A DNA stretch of 64,000 bases from Actinomycetes bacterium (GTDB taxonomy: Bacteria; Actinomycetota; Thermoleophilia; RBG-16-64-13). A program made the position numbers and the translations under genes. Of this stretch, positions 10,140-17,585 are shown one piece after another (the first letter of the stretch is position 1; each line of letters opens with the position of its first letter). The notes below the pieces were generated by a model. The model did no database searches. It saw only the letters and a program-made list of their open reading frames with translations, and had not been told where the DNA came from. The stretch spans positions 1-64,000 of the forward strand of contig JAGXFW010000030.1 of assembly GCA_024637035.1 (NCBI GenBank), in the 5' to 3' direction.

Positions 10140-10248
10140 CGGCGGATCGAGGGGAGGGCTCCGGCGTTTCGTGCGACCGGCACCGGAAGCCACGGTCCGG
10201 GTCCAAAGTCCGATGGTCGCCGGGGCGGCTGTGTGTCAGCTTGTTGGG

Positions 10249-10759
10249 ATGAGCCGGTCCACGCGAGCCTCCCGTCAGGCCCGATCCCGCCCTACGGGTG
10301 GGTCGGGGTCGGTCGCATCTGAGGGCGTCCCGGACGGCCGCAGACTGCTCGTGCGCCTGGACGAGGTACTGGTGGCCCGACACTACAGCCCGCGTACGGC
10401 GGAGGCGTATCGGGCGTGGGTGAAACGATTCATGTAGAACCAGGCGCTGTCGGCGCTTCTTTCGCCAGGAGCGTCGCTGGAAAGATCGGAAGACGGGACA
10501 GGAGGGCCGGCATCACATCCACGAGACGTTGGTGCAGCGCGCCGTTCGGCAGGCCACCCTCCTCGACGTTGGGATCCTCAAGCAGGGCGGCTGCCACACA
10601 TTCCGTCACTCCTTCGCGACCCATCTACCCGAGGCGGGCTACGACATTCGCACCATCCAGGAGTTGCTCGGTCACAAGGATGCCCGCACCACCATGATCT
10701 ACACGCACGTATTGAATCGCGACGGCCATGGCGTTCGCAGTCCGCTTGACGGCTGGTAG
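10249..10759 (+). pseudogene. Integron-type tyrosine recombinase (IntI), deleted and frameshifted
   Basis: The first part (10249-10437) encodes the N-terminal SAM-like domain: LLVRLDEVLVARHYSPRTAE and YRAWVKRFM, followed by a stop and then NQALSALL, the next IntI segment. The last part (about 10470-10759, another frame) encodes [16 protein letters not shown], the catalytic [10 protein letters not shown] box, [11 protein letters not shown] and the nucleophile Tyr in [10 protein letters not shown], ending GVRSPLDGW. This C-terminus is distinctive of integron integrases rather than phage integrases. The central part with the first catalytic Arg is missing, so it is inactive. It reads in the same direction as the cassette that follows, which is the inverse of classical integrons. 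Confidence 0.88.
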
Positions 10760-10929
10760 GGCTGCCTATACTGTCCGCATATCCACGGCATTGACCGCGG
10801 GGTGCTAGCGAGGTTCGTAGCCTCCTGGCCAGCGACCAGCAGCCTTCTTGACTCTGCCGTTTCGGTGATACGAAGACAGTGGGGTGCTGCGTCGGTGGAG
10901 CTATACAGACTGGATAATGGTTGTTAGGC
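10760..10929 (+). other. Candidate attI region with core site
   Basis: The stretch between the integrase relic and the cassette gene ends with GTTAGGC at 10923-10929, the core-site consensus at which cassettes join. No matching GCCTAAC arm is found upstream, so it behaves as a simple site (attI-like) instead of a second attC. Nothing else coding is seen in it. Confidence 0.5.
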
Positions 10930-11849
10930 GCAATCTGAGTTTGGAGACCTGAGTGAGCGTGGAATCGTCGGCGATGAGTGGTCGACTCAGCACGAGTGAG
11001 CACCGGATTTCGATTGCCTTGGCAGCGCTGATGGCCACGCAGGCTCTTCTGGGCGTGCTCGCTTCCGAAGCTTACCGCGATGTCGCGTGGATCAAGGCAA
11101 CGTGGTTCGGCAACGACCTGGTCACTTTGCTGATCGCCGTCCCGCTCTTGATTGGCGCAATGTGGTCCGCGTCTCGAGGTTCCATCCGCGGTCGTCTCGT
11201 CTGGCTCGGTGTCTTGGGCTACGCGGTCTACAACTACACCTACTATGTCCTCGGCGCCGCACTGAACGTGTTCTTCGCGATCTACGTGGCTACCTTCGTG
11301 GTCGCGATCGCGTCGCTGATCATCGGTCTTGTGGGAACTGATGCGACGTCCGTCGCAAAGGCCTTCTCGGTCAGGACTCCTGCGCGGATCCTTGGTGGCT
11401 ACTACGTTTTCGTGGCCACTAGCCTTTCTGTGGTGTGGCTGGGCACCTGGGCTGCCTACGTGTTTGCGGGTCGCCCGACGCCGGTCGAGACGGAGGCCTT
11501 CCATCTCGTCGCCGCCCTCGATATGACACTCATGGTTCCGGCGCTCGTGACCGGCGGGGTGCTTCTATGGCATCGCAGGCCTTGGGGCTACCTCATCGCG
11601 GCGGTAGGGGGAATTCAGGCATCGCTCTACTTGCTGGTGCTGTCGGTGAACTCGGGCGTTGCCATCAGTCGCGGTCTCGTTGCTGCCCCGGGTGAGCTCC
11701 CGATCTGGGGCACGCTGCTGGCGCTCACATTCGTCGCAACGGCTTGGCTCCTGTACTCGTGCGATGCGCCTAACAAGCGCATCAACCCGTCTCGCACGGG
11801 GTTATCGTACTAAGCGAGACGCATCGCTCGCGGGTTATGCGCAATCACG
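10924..11849 (+). mobile_element. Integron gene cassette of about 926 bp
   Basis: Recombination at G/TTAGGC places the cassette between the core site at 10923-10929 and the attC core at 11849-11855. It holds one gene in the normal orientation, with only 29 bases before the start codon and with the stop codon inside the attC. This is the standard cassette layout. Because the local integrase is broken, the cassette is probably fixed in place unless an integrase acts in trans. Confidence 0.78.
10953..11813 (+). CDS. Cassette-encoded multi-pass membrane protein
   Basis: The 286-residue protein has about eight hydrophobic helices spread over the whole length and no recognisable catalytic motif. 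GTG 10953 follows a GGAGACCTGA ribosome-binding region. Its C-terminal tail (APNKRINPSRTGLSY) is encoded by the attC itself, a common feature of cassette genes that read into their recombination site. I do not recognise the family. As cassette cargo it was most likely acquired horizontally. Confidence 0.8.
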   Translation: MSVESSAMSGRLSTSEHRISIALAALMATQALLGVLASEAYRDVAWIKATWFGNDLVTLLIAVPLLIGAMWSASRGSIRGRLVWLGVLGYAVYNYTYYVLGAALNVFFAIYVATFVVAIASLIIGLVGTDATSVAKAFSVRTPARILGGYYVFVATSLSVVWLGTWAAYVFAGRPTPVETEAFHLVAALDMTLMVPALVTGGVLLWHRRPWGYLIAAVGGIQASLYLLVLSVNSGVAISRGLVAAPGELPIWGTLLALTFVATAWLLYSCDAPNKRINPSRTGLSY

Positions 11850-11857
11850 TTAGGCGC
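11766..11857 (+). other. attC recombination site of the gene cassette
   Basis: A perfect 9-bp inverted pair, GCGCCTAAC (11766-11774) and GTTAGGCGC (11849-11857), forms the R''/R' arms. Inside it, GCGCATCAACCCG pairs with CGGGTTATGCGC with one bulged base, as expected for the extrahelical bases that orient attC folding. A further inner stem GTCTCGC/GCGAGAC closes a variable loop. Size (92 bp), core sequence and the bulge all fit an attC site. Confidence 0.88.
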
Positions 11858-11951
11858 ACCATGTGGAGATGCGAGGTGGCCTGATGGCTTGGTTTGAGAT
11901 GCCTTCGCTTTCGCACGCCGCCCGTGGTGGCCGAACGCATGCGGGCAGAGT

Positions 11952-11979
11952 CTGCCCCGTGAGCTGCTGCCAGGGGCAG
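11952..11979 (-). terminator. GC hairpin downstream of the subtilase gene
   Basis: CTGCCCC (11952-11958) and GGGGCAG (11973-11979) form a 7-bp stem just beyond the stop of the leftward subtilase gene. There is no U-tract, so factor-independent termination is uncertain. Confidence 0.3.
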
Positions 11980-11987
11980 GACAAGAC

Positions 11988-14378
11988 CTACTCAGCCCGC
12001 GTTGCGATCCACTCCATCATCCCGTTGTAGGTGTCTTCCTGAGTGCCGGTGATCGTATCGCCGCCAAGCGTACCAGTGTACGTTGAGACGCCGCCCGGCT
12101 CGCCTGGAAGCAATCCGGAATACCGCTGCACGATCGTCACCGTGTCGCCCTCGAGGGTCACAGTGGCATCCGGCCACGGGGTATCCATCTTGTAGCCATT
12201 GCCGTCGCGAACGATGCGAATCGTGATCGTGGCACCGGTCTTCTGTGGCGCGCCGCCCATGATCCGCATCGTCTCGGGGTACTGCCAGGTCCCCTCAAGC
12301 ACGTCACGATCGATGGTGATGATGCTTGCAGCGCCATTGTCCTCACGCTTGACCGTGATCGTGCCCTTGCCTTCGGGCAACGTCACGCTCCAGGTCCCCT
12401 CGCCCGGCGCCGAGACAGCCTGCGAGCTGTTGCCGCCGAGCGAGTTGTTAGCACCCGTGATGGTGATCGTCAGCTTCGTCTCTCCGGCCGCCGCACCCCC
12501 CACGATGCCCTTCACGGTGTATTCGCCCGGTTCGCCGGTGATCGCAACGGCATCCACAACGCCCATCTTCTCCAGAAGCTCCGGAGTGAGCGGCTCAAGA
12601 TCTGTGGCCGCGCGCATCTCGTTGATGACCCGCAAGACCGCCTCGTCGACCGCGAGGATCCCCGCTCCCATCTCCGTGGTGTCGACAAGCTTCGAGGTGG
12701 CTGTCGGATCATCAGAGGTGTTCGGCACGCCGGGACGCGCGGTCTCGGCGAGGATCGTCTTGATCTGACCAGCGGTGAGCTTCGGGTTGAGCGACTTGAG
12801 AATGGCGGCGGCCGCGGCCACCTGCGGCGCTGCGAAGCTCGAGCCGTTCTGCTGCTCGAGACCGCCCTCCGGCTTGAGGCCCACGACCGCCCCGGTTCCG
12901 GGCGCACCGAGGGTGATCTCGTAGTTCGCACTCGCTTTGTCGGCGTAGCGGGCGGTCGCCCCGTCTGGGTCGAGCGCACCTACGGTGATCATGTTCGGCA
13001 GCTTGAGACCGCTCGGGATGCGCTTGTCGCCATCCATAACGGTCCCTCCATTGCCACCCGAGCACACGAAGACGACGCCAGGATGCTGCTCGGCCATCTT
13101 TTCGAAGAAGCGCCTATACGCGGCGACCGTACCGGGATGCGCGTTCGAGGCGCCCCACGACAGGTTGATGACATCGGCGTTGTTCGCGATCTGCTTGGTG
13201 ATCGCCACGAGCGAACCCTCGGTGTAGGTCTTCCCGTCGGCCCCCACGTATTTCGTGGGGTCGTCGGGGTCCGGTGTCGACAACGCGTCGCCGTACTGGC
13301 CGGTGTAGTGGTTGATCATCGAGATGGTGAGATTGCTGCCGAGCGGGCCTGCTACGCCGACAGGGCCGCCATTGTCGGGGTCCGCTCCGATCACCGTGCT
13401 GACTCCAGTACCGTGGCTGCCGGCCGGGTTGGTCACGCCGTCTTCCCAGACGTTCGGTGCCGCCAGCTCTCCCGCGGACGGGTCGGGGTACTCTACCTTG
13501 GTTTGGCCACCTTCGAACTCGTTTTCTGCTCCGTCCCCGGGCAGGTAGATGCCATCGTCGACGACGCCGACCTTGACCGGACTCAGGTCCACGTTCGCGC
13601 CCTTGATGTACGTCCACGCCTGAGCGACGCCGATCGCCTTGTAGCCCTCACCGGCGACGCCGCCGTATGCCGGGTCGTCGTACGGGTCGACACGCTTTCC
13701 CCAGATCTCAGCGTCACCGTAGATCTGCTGGTTCGGGAAGGCATGCTCAACACCCGACTCAGTCTCCGCCCTCTGGATCGCCGAGGTGAGGTCAGCCTCA
13801 GTGGTACCGGGAAACTCGATCTGGTAGAGCGCCACGAACTCGACCTCGCCCACGACCGTTCCGTCGATGGCGCTGGCCACCTTCTCGGCGTCTGAGCGTC
13901 GCGAGCCATCGACCATCAACACGCAGAGCTGGTTCGCGGGCACCTCGCCCCACTCGGCGGTTTCGATGAGCGACGCCCGGTCGGGGACCTTCGCCTCGGC
14001 GGCGCCGAGGCTCGGTCCGCCGAGGCTCGGTCCGCCGCCCTCGCTTCCGCTGCCCAGTAGCAGCCACACGAGTCCAACGCCACCGAGCAGGGCGACGACG
14101 GCCGCTGTCGTCAGCAACGCTACGATTCTTCGGCGGTTCCGTGGACGCGCGGGGGCGGACTGCGCTCCGGCTGGCTGCGCTTTCGGCTGCAGTTGTGACG
14201 CCAACTCGGGGATTCCACCCGCGGTGCGCCACTCCGGCCACGACCCGTGCCAGACGAGGTCATCGGCAACGACATTTCCCGATCGAGCGAACGCGACGAG
14301 ATCCGTCCACGCGTAAGGCCCGTAGTCGATCGCGAAGCCGCTCCGCCTGACGTACCACCCCTGGCTCGAATCCGTCAC
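11988..14378 (-). CDS. GYF-domain, membrane-anchored subtilisin-like protease
   Basis: The 796-residue protein begins with a GYF_2-type domain (about 1-60: GWYVRRSGFAIDYGPYAWTD), followed by a Pro/Arg linker and one transmembrane helix (about 85-107). An S8 peptidase domain (about 240-600) follows, with catalytic Asp in VGVVDDGIYLPGDG, His in GSHGTGVSTVIGAD, an oxyanion Asn in VCSGGNGG and Ser in NGSSFAAPQVAAAAA. The C-terminal ~190 residues are beta-rich and probably mediate binding. The protease domain should face outside, with the GYF domain inside, coupling cytoplasmic protein binding to an external protease (inference). It runs opposite to its neighbours and lies just after the integron cassette. 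Confidence 0.9.
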   Translation of the reverse strand: MTDSSQGWYVRRSGFAIDYGPYAWTDLVAFARSGNVVADDLVWHGSWPEWRTAGGIPELASQLQPKAQPAGAQSAPARPRNRRRIVALLTTAAVVALLGGVGLVWLLLGSGSEGGGPSLGGPSLGAAEAKVPDRASLIETAEWGEVPANQLCVLMVDGSRRSDAEKVASAIDGTVVGEVEFVALYQIEFPGTTEADLTSAIQRAETESGVEHAFPNQQIYGDAEIWGKRVDPYDDPAYGGVAGEGYKAIGVAQAWTYIKGANVDLSPVKVGVVDDGIYLPGDGAENEFEGGQTKVEYPDPSAGELAAPNVWEDGVTNPAGSHGTGVSTVIGADPDNGGPVGVAGPLGSNLTISMINHYTGQYGDALSTPDPDDPTKYVGADGKTYTEGSLVAITKQIANNADVINLSWGASNAHPGTVAAYRRFFEKMAEQHPGVVFVCSGGNGGTVMDGDKRIPSGLKLPNMITVGALDPDGATARYADKASANYEITLGAPGTGAVVGLKPEGGLEQQNGSSFAAPQVAAAAAILKSLNPKLTAGQIKTILAETARPGVPNTSDDPTATSKLVDTTEMGAGILAVDEAVLRVINEMRAATDLEPLTPELLEKMGVVDAVAITGEPGEYTVKGIVGGAAAGETKLTITITGANNSLGGNSSQAVSAPGEGTWSVTLPEGKGTITVKREDNGAASIITIDRDVLEGTWQYPETMRIMGGAPQKTGATITIRIVRDGNGYKMDTPWPDATVTLEGDTVTIVQRYSGLLPGEPGGVSTYTGTLGGDTITGTQEDTYNGMMEWIATRAE

Positions 14379-14678
14379 GCCCGTTGCCTCCCGTTACACA
14401 TGGTGAGTCTGCCGCGATTTTATCACCGCGACTGGCCCCTGCATTCGCCGGTCAAGAGGCCGTGATGGTGACGGGTGCCGCCTCGATGGACGGTGAGCGC
14501 CTTGTTGATTGCCGGGTGCGCCCGCGCAGGTTACGCGCACCACGTTGGCGCCACAGCAACGCACCCCGGATGGCGCAACCGGCCGGCCCAGCGTATGCTC
14601 GGCCGGCTCATCGCCTCCACCACCGTAACGTTCTGGTATGTTTTGGGACGAGCTCGAGGCCTACAGGAAGGGGCTACC
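14379..14678. other. Intergenic region with a degenerate attC-like sequence
   Basis: This 300-base gap contains GGTTACGCGCACCACGTTGG followed by CGC at about 14531-14553, closely similar to the right half of the attC at 11830-11857 (GGTTATGCGCAATCACGTTA then GGCGC). A possible left arm GCGCCTTGTTG at about 14497 is a poor match. It could be a decayed attC. The rest holds no gene apart from the ribosome-binding site AGGAAGGGG before GTG 14679. Confidence 0.3.
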
Positions 14679-15278
14679 GTGTCGCCATGTTCAAGAAGAA
14701 GTCGAGTCGCCGCCGCCGCGGCGATCCTGAGCGTCTCGCTGCTGGTGATGGGTTGCGAGTCGGTCACCGGGTTCGAGACTCCCGGCAATGACGGTTATAC
14801 CTCGGTCAGCGACACCAAGCCGGAAGAACAAGCCGAAGCCCCCGCTCCGTTCTATGACACCGAGGATGCCGTCATAGTGGCGGCGGGCGATTCGAGCGGA
14901 GAGACGGCGGAAGCACCCCTCTTCGACAACCAGAATCTTCTCGCGGTCTACAACGGTGGCACGTCACCGACGTTCGAGGTCCCTTCAGCTAGCACCATCA
15001 CCAAGATCGAGACCTATCACTGGAACGACGCCGCCGGCCACGGCTCTACGGGCACGATCTCACTCAGCGCCGACGACGGGACGGTCTACGGCCCTTGGGA
15101 GACTGCCGGGAGACCGGGACAGGGTGGCGTGCCCAATGCCTATTGGGCGGCCGTCCCCAACGTGGCTCTCCCCGCAGGAAGCTACACAGTCATCGATTCC
15201 GATCCGGGCACGTGGTCGCAGAATGCAGATTCCGGCGGCGTGGGCTTTGCCGTTGTGTATGGTCAGTCTGCGCAGTAG
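14679..15278 (+). CDS. Lipoprotein of unknown function
   Basis: GTG 14679 with AGGAAGGGG upstream starts a 199-residue protein with a basic N-terminus (SRRSRVAAAAA), a hydrophobic stretch and a lipobox (LLVMGC). The lipidated Cys is about residue 26. The mature part is acidic and Thr/Ser/Glu-rich up to about residue 75, and then beta-rich with Gly-Trp segments (YHWNDAAGHG, DGTVYGPWETAG). No family is recognised. It is probably exported and anchored to the outer face of the membrane. Confidence 0.7.
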   Translation: MSPCSRRSRVAAAAAILSVSLLVMGCESVTGFETPGNDGYTSVSDTKPEEQAEAPAPFYDTEDAVIVAAGDSSGETAEAPLFDNQNLLAVYNGGTSPTFEVPSASTITKIETYHWNDAAGHGSTGTISLSADDGTVYGPWETAGRPGQGGVPNAYWAAVPNVALPAGSYTVIDSDPGTWSQNADSGGVGFAVVYGQSAQ

Positions 15279-15387
15279 CGATTGTGCGCAGCGATTCCTC
15301 AGCGACGAGCTCGGGCCGTGCCGGATACTAGTGGGCGGGCTCCCGCCTGCTGTGATCGTCGTTCGGAAGCTTGGAGGGGAGTTTGTG

Positions 15388-15608
15388 AGCGCACTGCAAA
15401 ACACGTTGGCCGAGTCGATGTATACCGCGACCCGGCGCTGCAAGATGATCGGAAGCTCATCTGGATCCTCATAGTCCTGCTCACCGGCACCATCGGCCAA
15501 GCCGTGTACTACGTCGCGTGGCTGATCAAACGCAGTCCCATGGTCTCGGGCCTGAAACCCAGTTCCTTGTCGTCGGCCGCGCCCGTCGATGATGGTGCTG
15601 TGTCCTAG
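15388..15608 (+). pseudogene. PLDc_N-type small membrane protein, N-terminus damaged
   Basis: The frame ending at 15608 contains VDVYRDPALQDDRKLIWILI followed by a membrane helix and GQAVYYVAWLIKR, the usual second half of small phospholipase-D-N-terminal-like (PLDc_N) membrane proteins. The first helix that should precede VDVYRDPA is absent. The upstream start with a good SD (TTGGAGGGGAGTTT before GTG 15385) lies in another frame. It looks like a frameshift or small deletion at about 15410-15425. Confidence 0.4.
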
Positions 15609-15718
15609 CCGTCCCCACCGTGTGGACGAGATGCAGAAGGCCGTTCGCCCTGCGCTGAAGACCTTGGCATAATGTGAGCTGCGACACCGCCCAATAGTCA
15701 ACGGGGGCCACTCCAACC

Positions 15719-16231
15719 ATGACGGCAGCGATCAGCGTCGATGCTCTGCGCAAGTCCTTCGGGGACCGCGAAGTCATCTCCGGCGTCAGCTTCGAGGTCG
15801 GCGTGGGTGAGTGTTTCGGACTTCTTGGACACAACGGCGCGGGCAAGACCGTGACCGTTGAGATCCTGGAGGGATACCTGAAGCGCGATGACGGGACGGT
15901 CTCAGTGCTCGGCACCGACCCGGCACAACCGACGCGGTCGTGGCGCGAACGCATCGGAGTCGTCTTGCAGGAAGTCGAGCTGCTCCCCACCTTGACCGTG
16001 CTGGAGACAGTCTCCATGTTCGCCGACCTGTACTCGAACCCTCGGCCTGTCAGGGAGACCATCGAGCTGGTCGGCATGGGTGGGATGGAATCGGCGAGGA
16101 TATCGGGGCTGTCCGGTGGCGAGAGGCGGCGCGTCGACGTTGCGCTCGGCATCATCGGCAGTACCACGGGATGCCTACCGCCGACCGAACACCGAGTGAC
16201 GATGAGGGTGGCATGTTCGAACGCGCCATAG
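15719..16231 (+). pseudogene. ABC transporter ATP-binding subunit, 3' half lost
   Basis: Residues 1-145 are a normal ABC ATPase: Walker A GHNGAGKT (about 40-47), a Q-loop LQEVE and the signature LSGGERRRVDVALGI. Homology stops there. Walker B, the H-loop and the rest are replaced by about 20 unrelated residues, and no permease gene follows. The reading frame runs into the start of the next gene. A deletion that removed the ATPase C-terminus and probably its permease explains this. The product cannot hydrolyse ATP normally. Confidence 0.8.
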
Positions 16232-16770
16232 ACGAGCACACCACCATCCGCGAGATCTCCGTCGGTGACGCCGACGAGCTCTTCGCGCTGGTGGACGCCG
16301 AACGCGCACGCCTCCGCGAGTGGTTGCCGTGGGTTGACGCGATGACCGAGTCGGAGCACGAGACGCAGTTCATCGCTTCCGCGGTGAAGCAGAGCCGAGC
16401 GGGGCTCGGATTCATCTGTGTCGTCGTCCATCGTGGGCGGATCGTGGGGACGGTGGGGTATCACCCGATCGACCGGGTCGGGAAGTCCGCAGAGATCGGC
16501 TACTGGCTGAGCCGAGAGGCGGTTGGGAACGGGATCATCACCCGGGCCTGCCGAATACTCGTCGATCACGCCTTCCGCGAGTTGGGCGTGGAGCGCGTGG
16601 TAATCCCCGCCGCAGTCGGCAACGGGCGCAGTCGAGCCGTCCCGGAGCGGCTGGGCTTCGGGAGCGAGGGCATCACCCCCAAGGCGGAGTGGCTCTACGA
16701 CCACTGGGTCGATCACGTGCGGTACTCGATGTCGGCGGGGGACTGGCGGGAGCGCGAGGAAACTCCTTGA
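16213..16770 (+). CDS. RimJ/RimL-type GNAT acetyltransferase
   Basis: The 185-residue protein matches ribosomal-protein-serine-type acetyltransferases. It has an N-terminal VDAERARLREWLPWVDAM block (about 30-47), GRIVGTVGYHPID, and the acetyl-CoA-binding region EIGYWLSREAVGNGIITRAC. Start ATG 16213 follows a GAGGGTGG box and overlaps the broken ABC ATPase frame. The stop codon lies within the first operator of the tetR promoter. Acceptor specificity is unknown. Confidence 0.88.
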   Translation: MFERAIDEHTTIREISVGDADELFALVDAERARLREWLPWVDAMTESEHETQFIASAVKQSRAGLGFICVVVHRGRIVGTVGYHPIDRVGKSAEIGYWLSREAVGNGIITRACRILVDHAFRELGVERVVIPAAVGNGRSRAVPERLGFGSEGITPKAEWLYDHWVDHVRYSMSAGDWREREETP

Positions 16771-16814
16771 CAAACGGGTTTCAATGGTGGAAACTATACG
16801 CATAAGAAGTTTCC
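16758..16814 (+). promoter_or_regulatory. tetR promoter with two tandem operators
   Basis: Two GGAAACT-N12-AGTTTCC palindromes lie 31 bases apart: 16758-16764 with 16777-16783 (right arm GGTTTCA, two mismatches) and 16789-16795 with 16808-16814 (perfect). TTGACA (16767-16772) sits in the first operator, and the -10 position 17 bases on (GAAACT, 16790-16795) lies in the second. The layout is the same as at 7950-8006. Autorepression by the TetR encoded at 16870 is the natural inference. Confidence 0.82.
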
Positions 16815-16869
16815 ACACACGACGGGACAGCCAACGAGGTGCAGTCCCAATCGGGAGCGGGTCGGCAGG

Positions 16870-17409
16870 ATGAATGAAACACAACAGCGGATCGTCGAGG
16901 CTTTCGAGCGGCACGTGGAGAGCCACGGCTACGCCAAGACCAACCTCGATGACGTCTCCCGCGAACTGAAGATCTCCAAGAAGACCATCTACGTGCATTT
17001 CGACAGCAAGCAGGACATCTATTCCCGGGTGGTGGCCCGCCAGGCGGAGCGGATGAAGGTGCACCTCGCGGCAGCCGTGGCGCCCCTGCCCACGTATGCG
17101 GCGCGCGTGGAGGCGGCGGTGAAGTCCATAATCGAGCAAGGCAGGGCCCATATCGACGAGACGGGCGAGGACGAGTGGCTGAGCGAGTACGAGGTCGCGG
17201 CGGATGCGTTCCGCAAGGCGAACGGAGACCTCCTGCGCGAACTGGTGCAGGGCGGAATGGACGCCGGCGAGTTCCGCGAGGGCGACTCGTCTCTGGTGGA
17301 GAAGATGGTTGCGGCGATGATCGTGGAGTACCTCGTGTTGGTGAACTCCGACCCGTCGTACGACCGCGACGCGGAGCTGCTCGAACGTATCGGCAAGTTC
17401 GTGGTCTAG
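16870..17409 (+). CDS. TetR-family transcriptional repressor
   Basis: The 179-residue protein has an N-terminal helix-turn-helix (about 5-52: VESHGYAKTNLDDVSRELKI then SKKTIYVHFDSKQDIYSRVV) and an all-helical ligand domain. Its promoter holds two GGAAACT-N12-AGTTTCC operators, and the same operator occurs three more times at 7950-8175, upstream of a collapsed paralogue and a hydrolase operon. This protein therefore probably controls itself and the 8195-9555 operon. The ligand is unknown. The gene is intact and starts at ATG 16870 with a weak SD. Confidence 0.92.
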   Translation: MNETQQRIVEAFERHVESHGYAKTNLDDVSRELKISKKTIYVHFDSKQDIYSRVVARQAERMKVHLAAAVAPLPTYAARVEAAVKSIIEQGRAHIDETGEDEWLSEYEVAADAFRKANGDLLRELVQGGMDAGEFREGDSSLVEKMVAAMIVEYLVLVNSDPSYDRDAELLERIGKFVV

Positions 17410-17516
17410 AAGGGCGGTCGGTCCGACGCCGGCCGCTGGGGCAAGACGGTCGGGTCGGTCGGGTTGCAGGAAGCTGGCCTGTGATCGTCAATTGCACACC
17501 CCGGCCTGGATGCGTA

Positions 17517-17548
17517 CTATTAACGAATGGAGGCCATTATGTTAATAG
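17517..17548. promoter_or_regulatory. Nested palindrome upstream of the Fic gene
   Basis: CTATTAAC (17517-17524) and GTTAATAG (17541-17548) are a perfect 8-bp inverted repeat, and between them AATGG-AGG-CCATT forms a second one. The element is AT-rich in a GC-rich background and lies 37 bases before ATG 17586. It is a good operator candidate, possibly for the Fic protein's own C-terminal winged helix. Confidence 0.5.
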
Positions 17549-17585
17549 CGGTCCGGGCTATGTGCATCTGTGAGAATAGCGGCTC

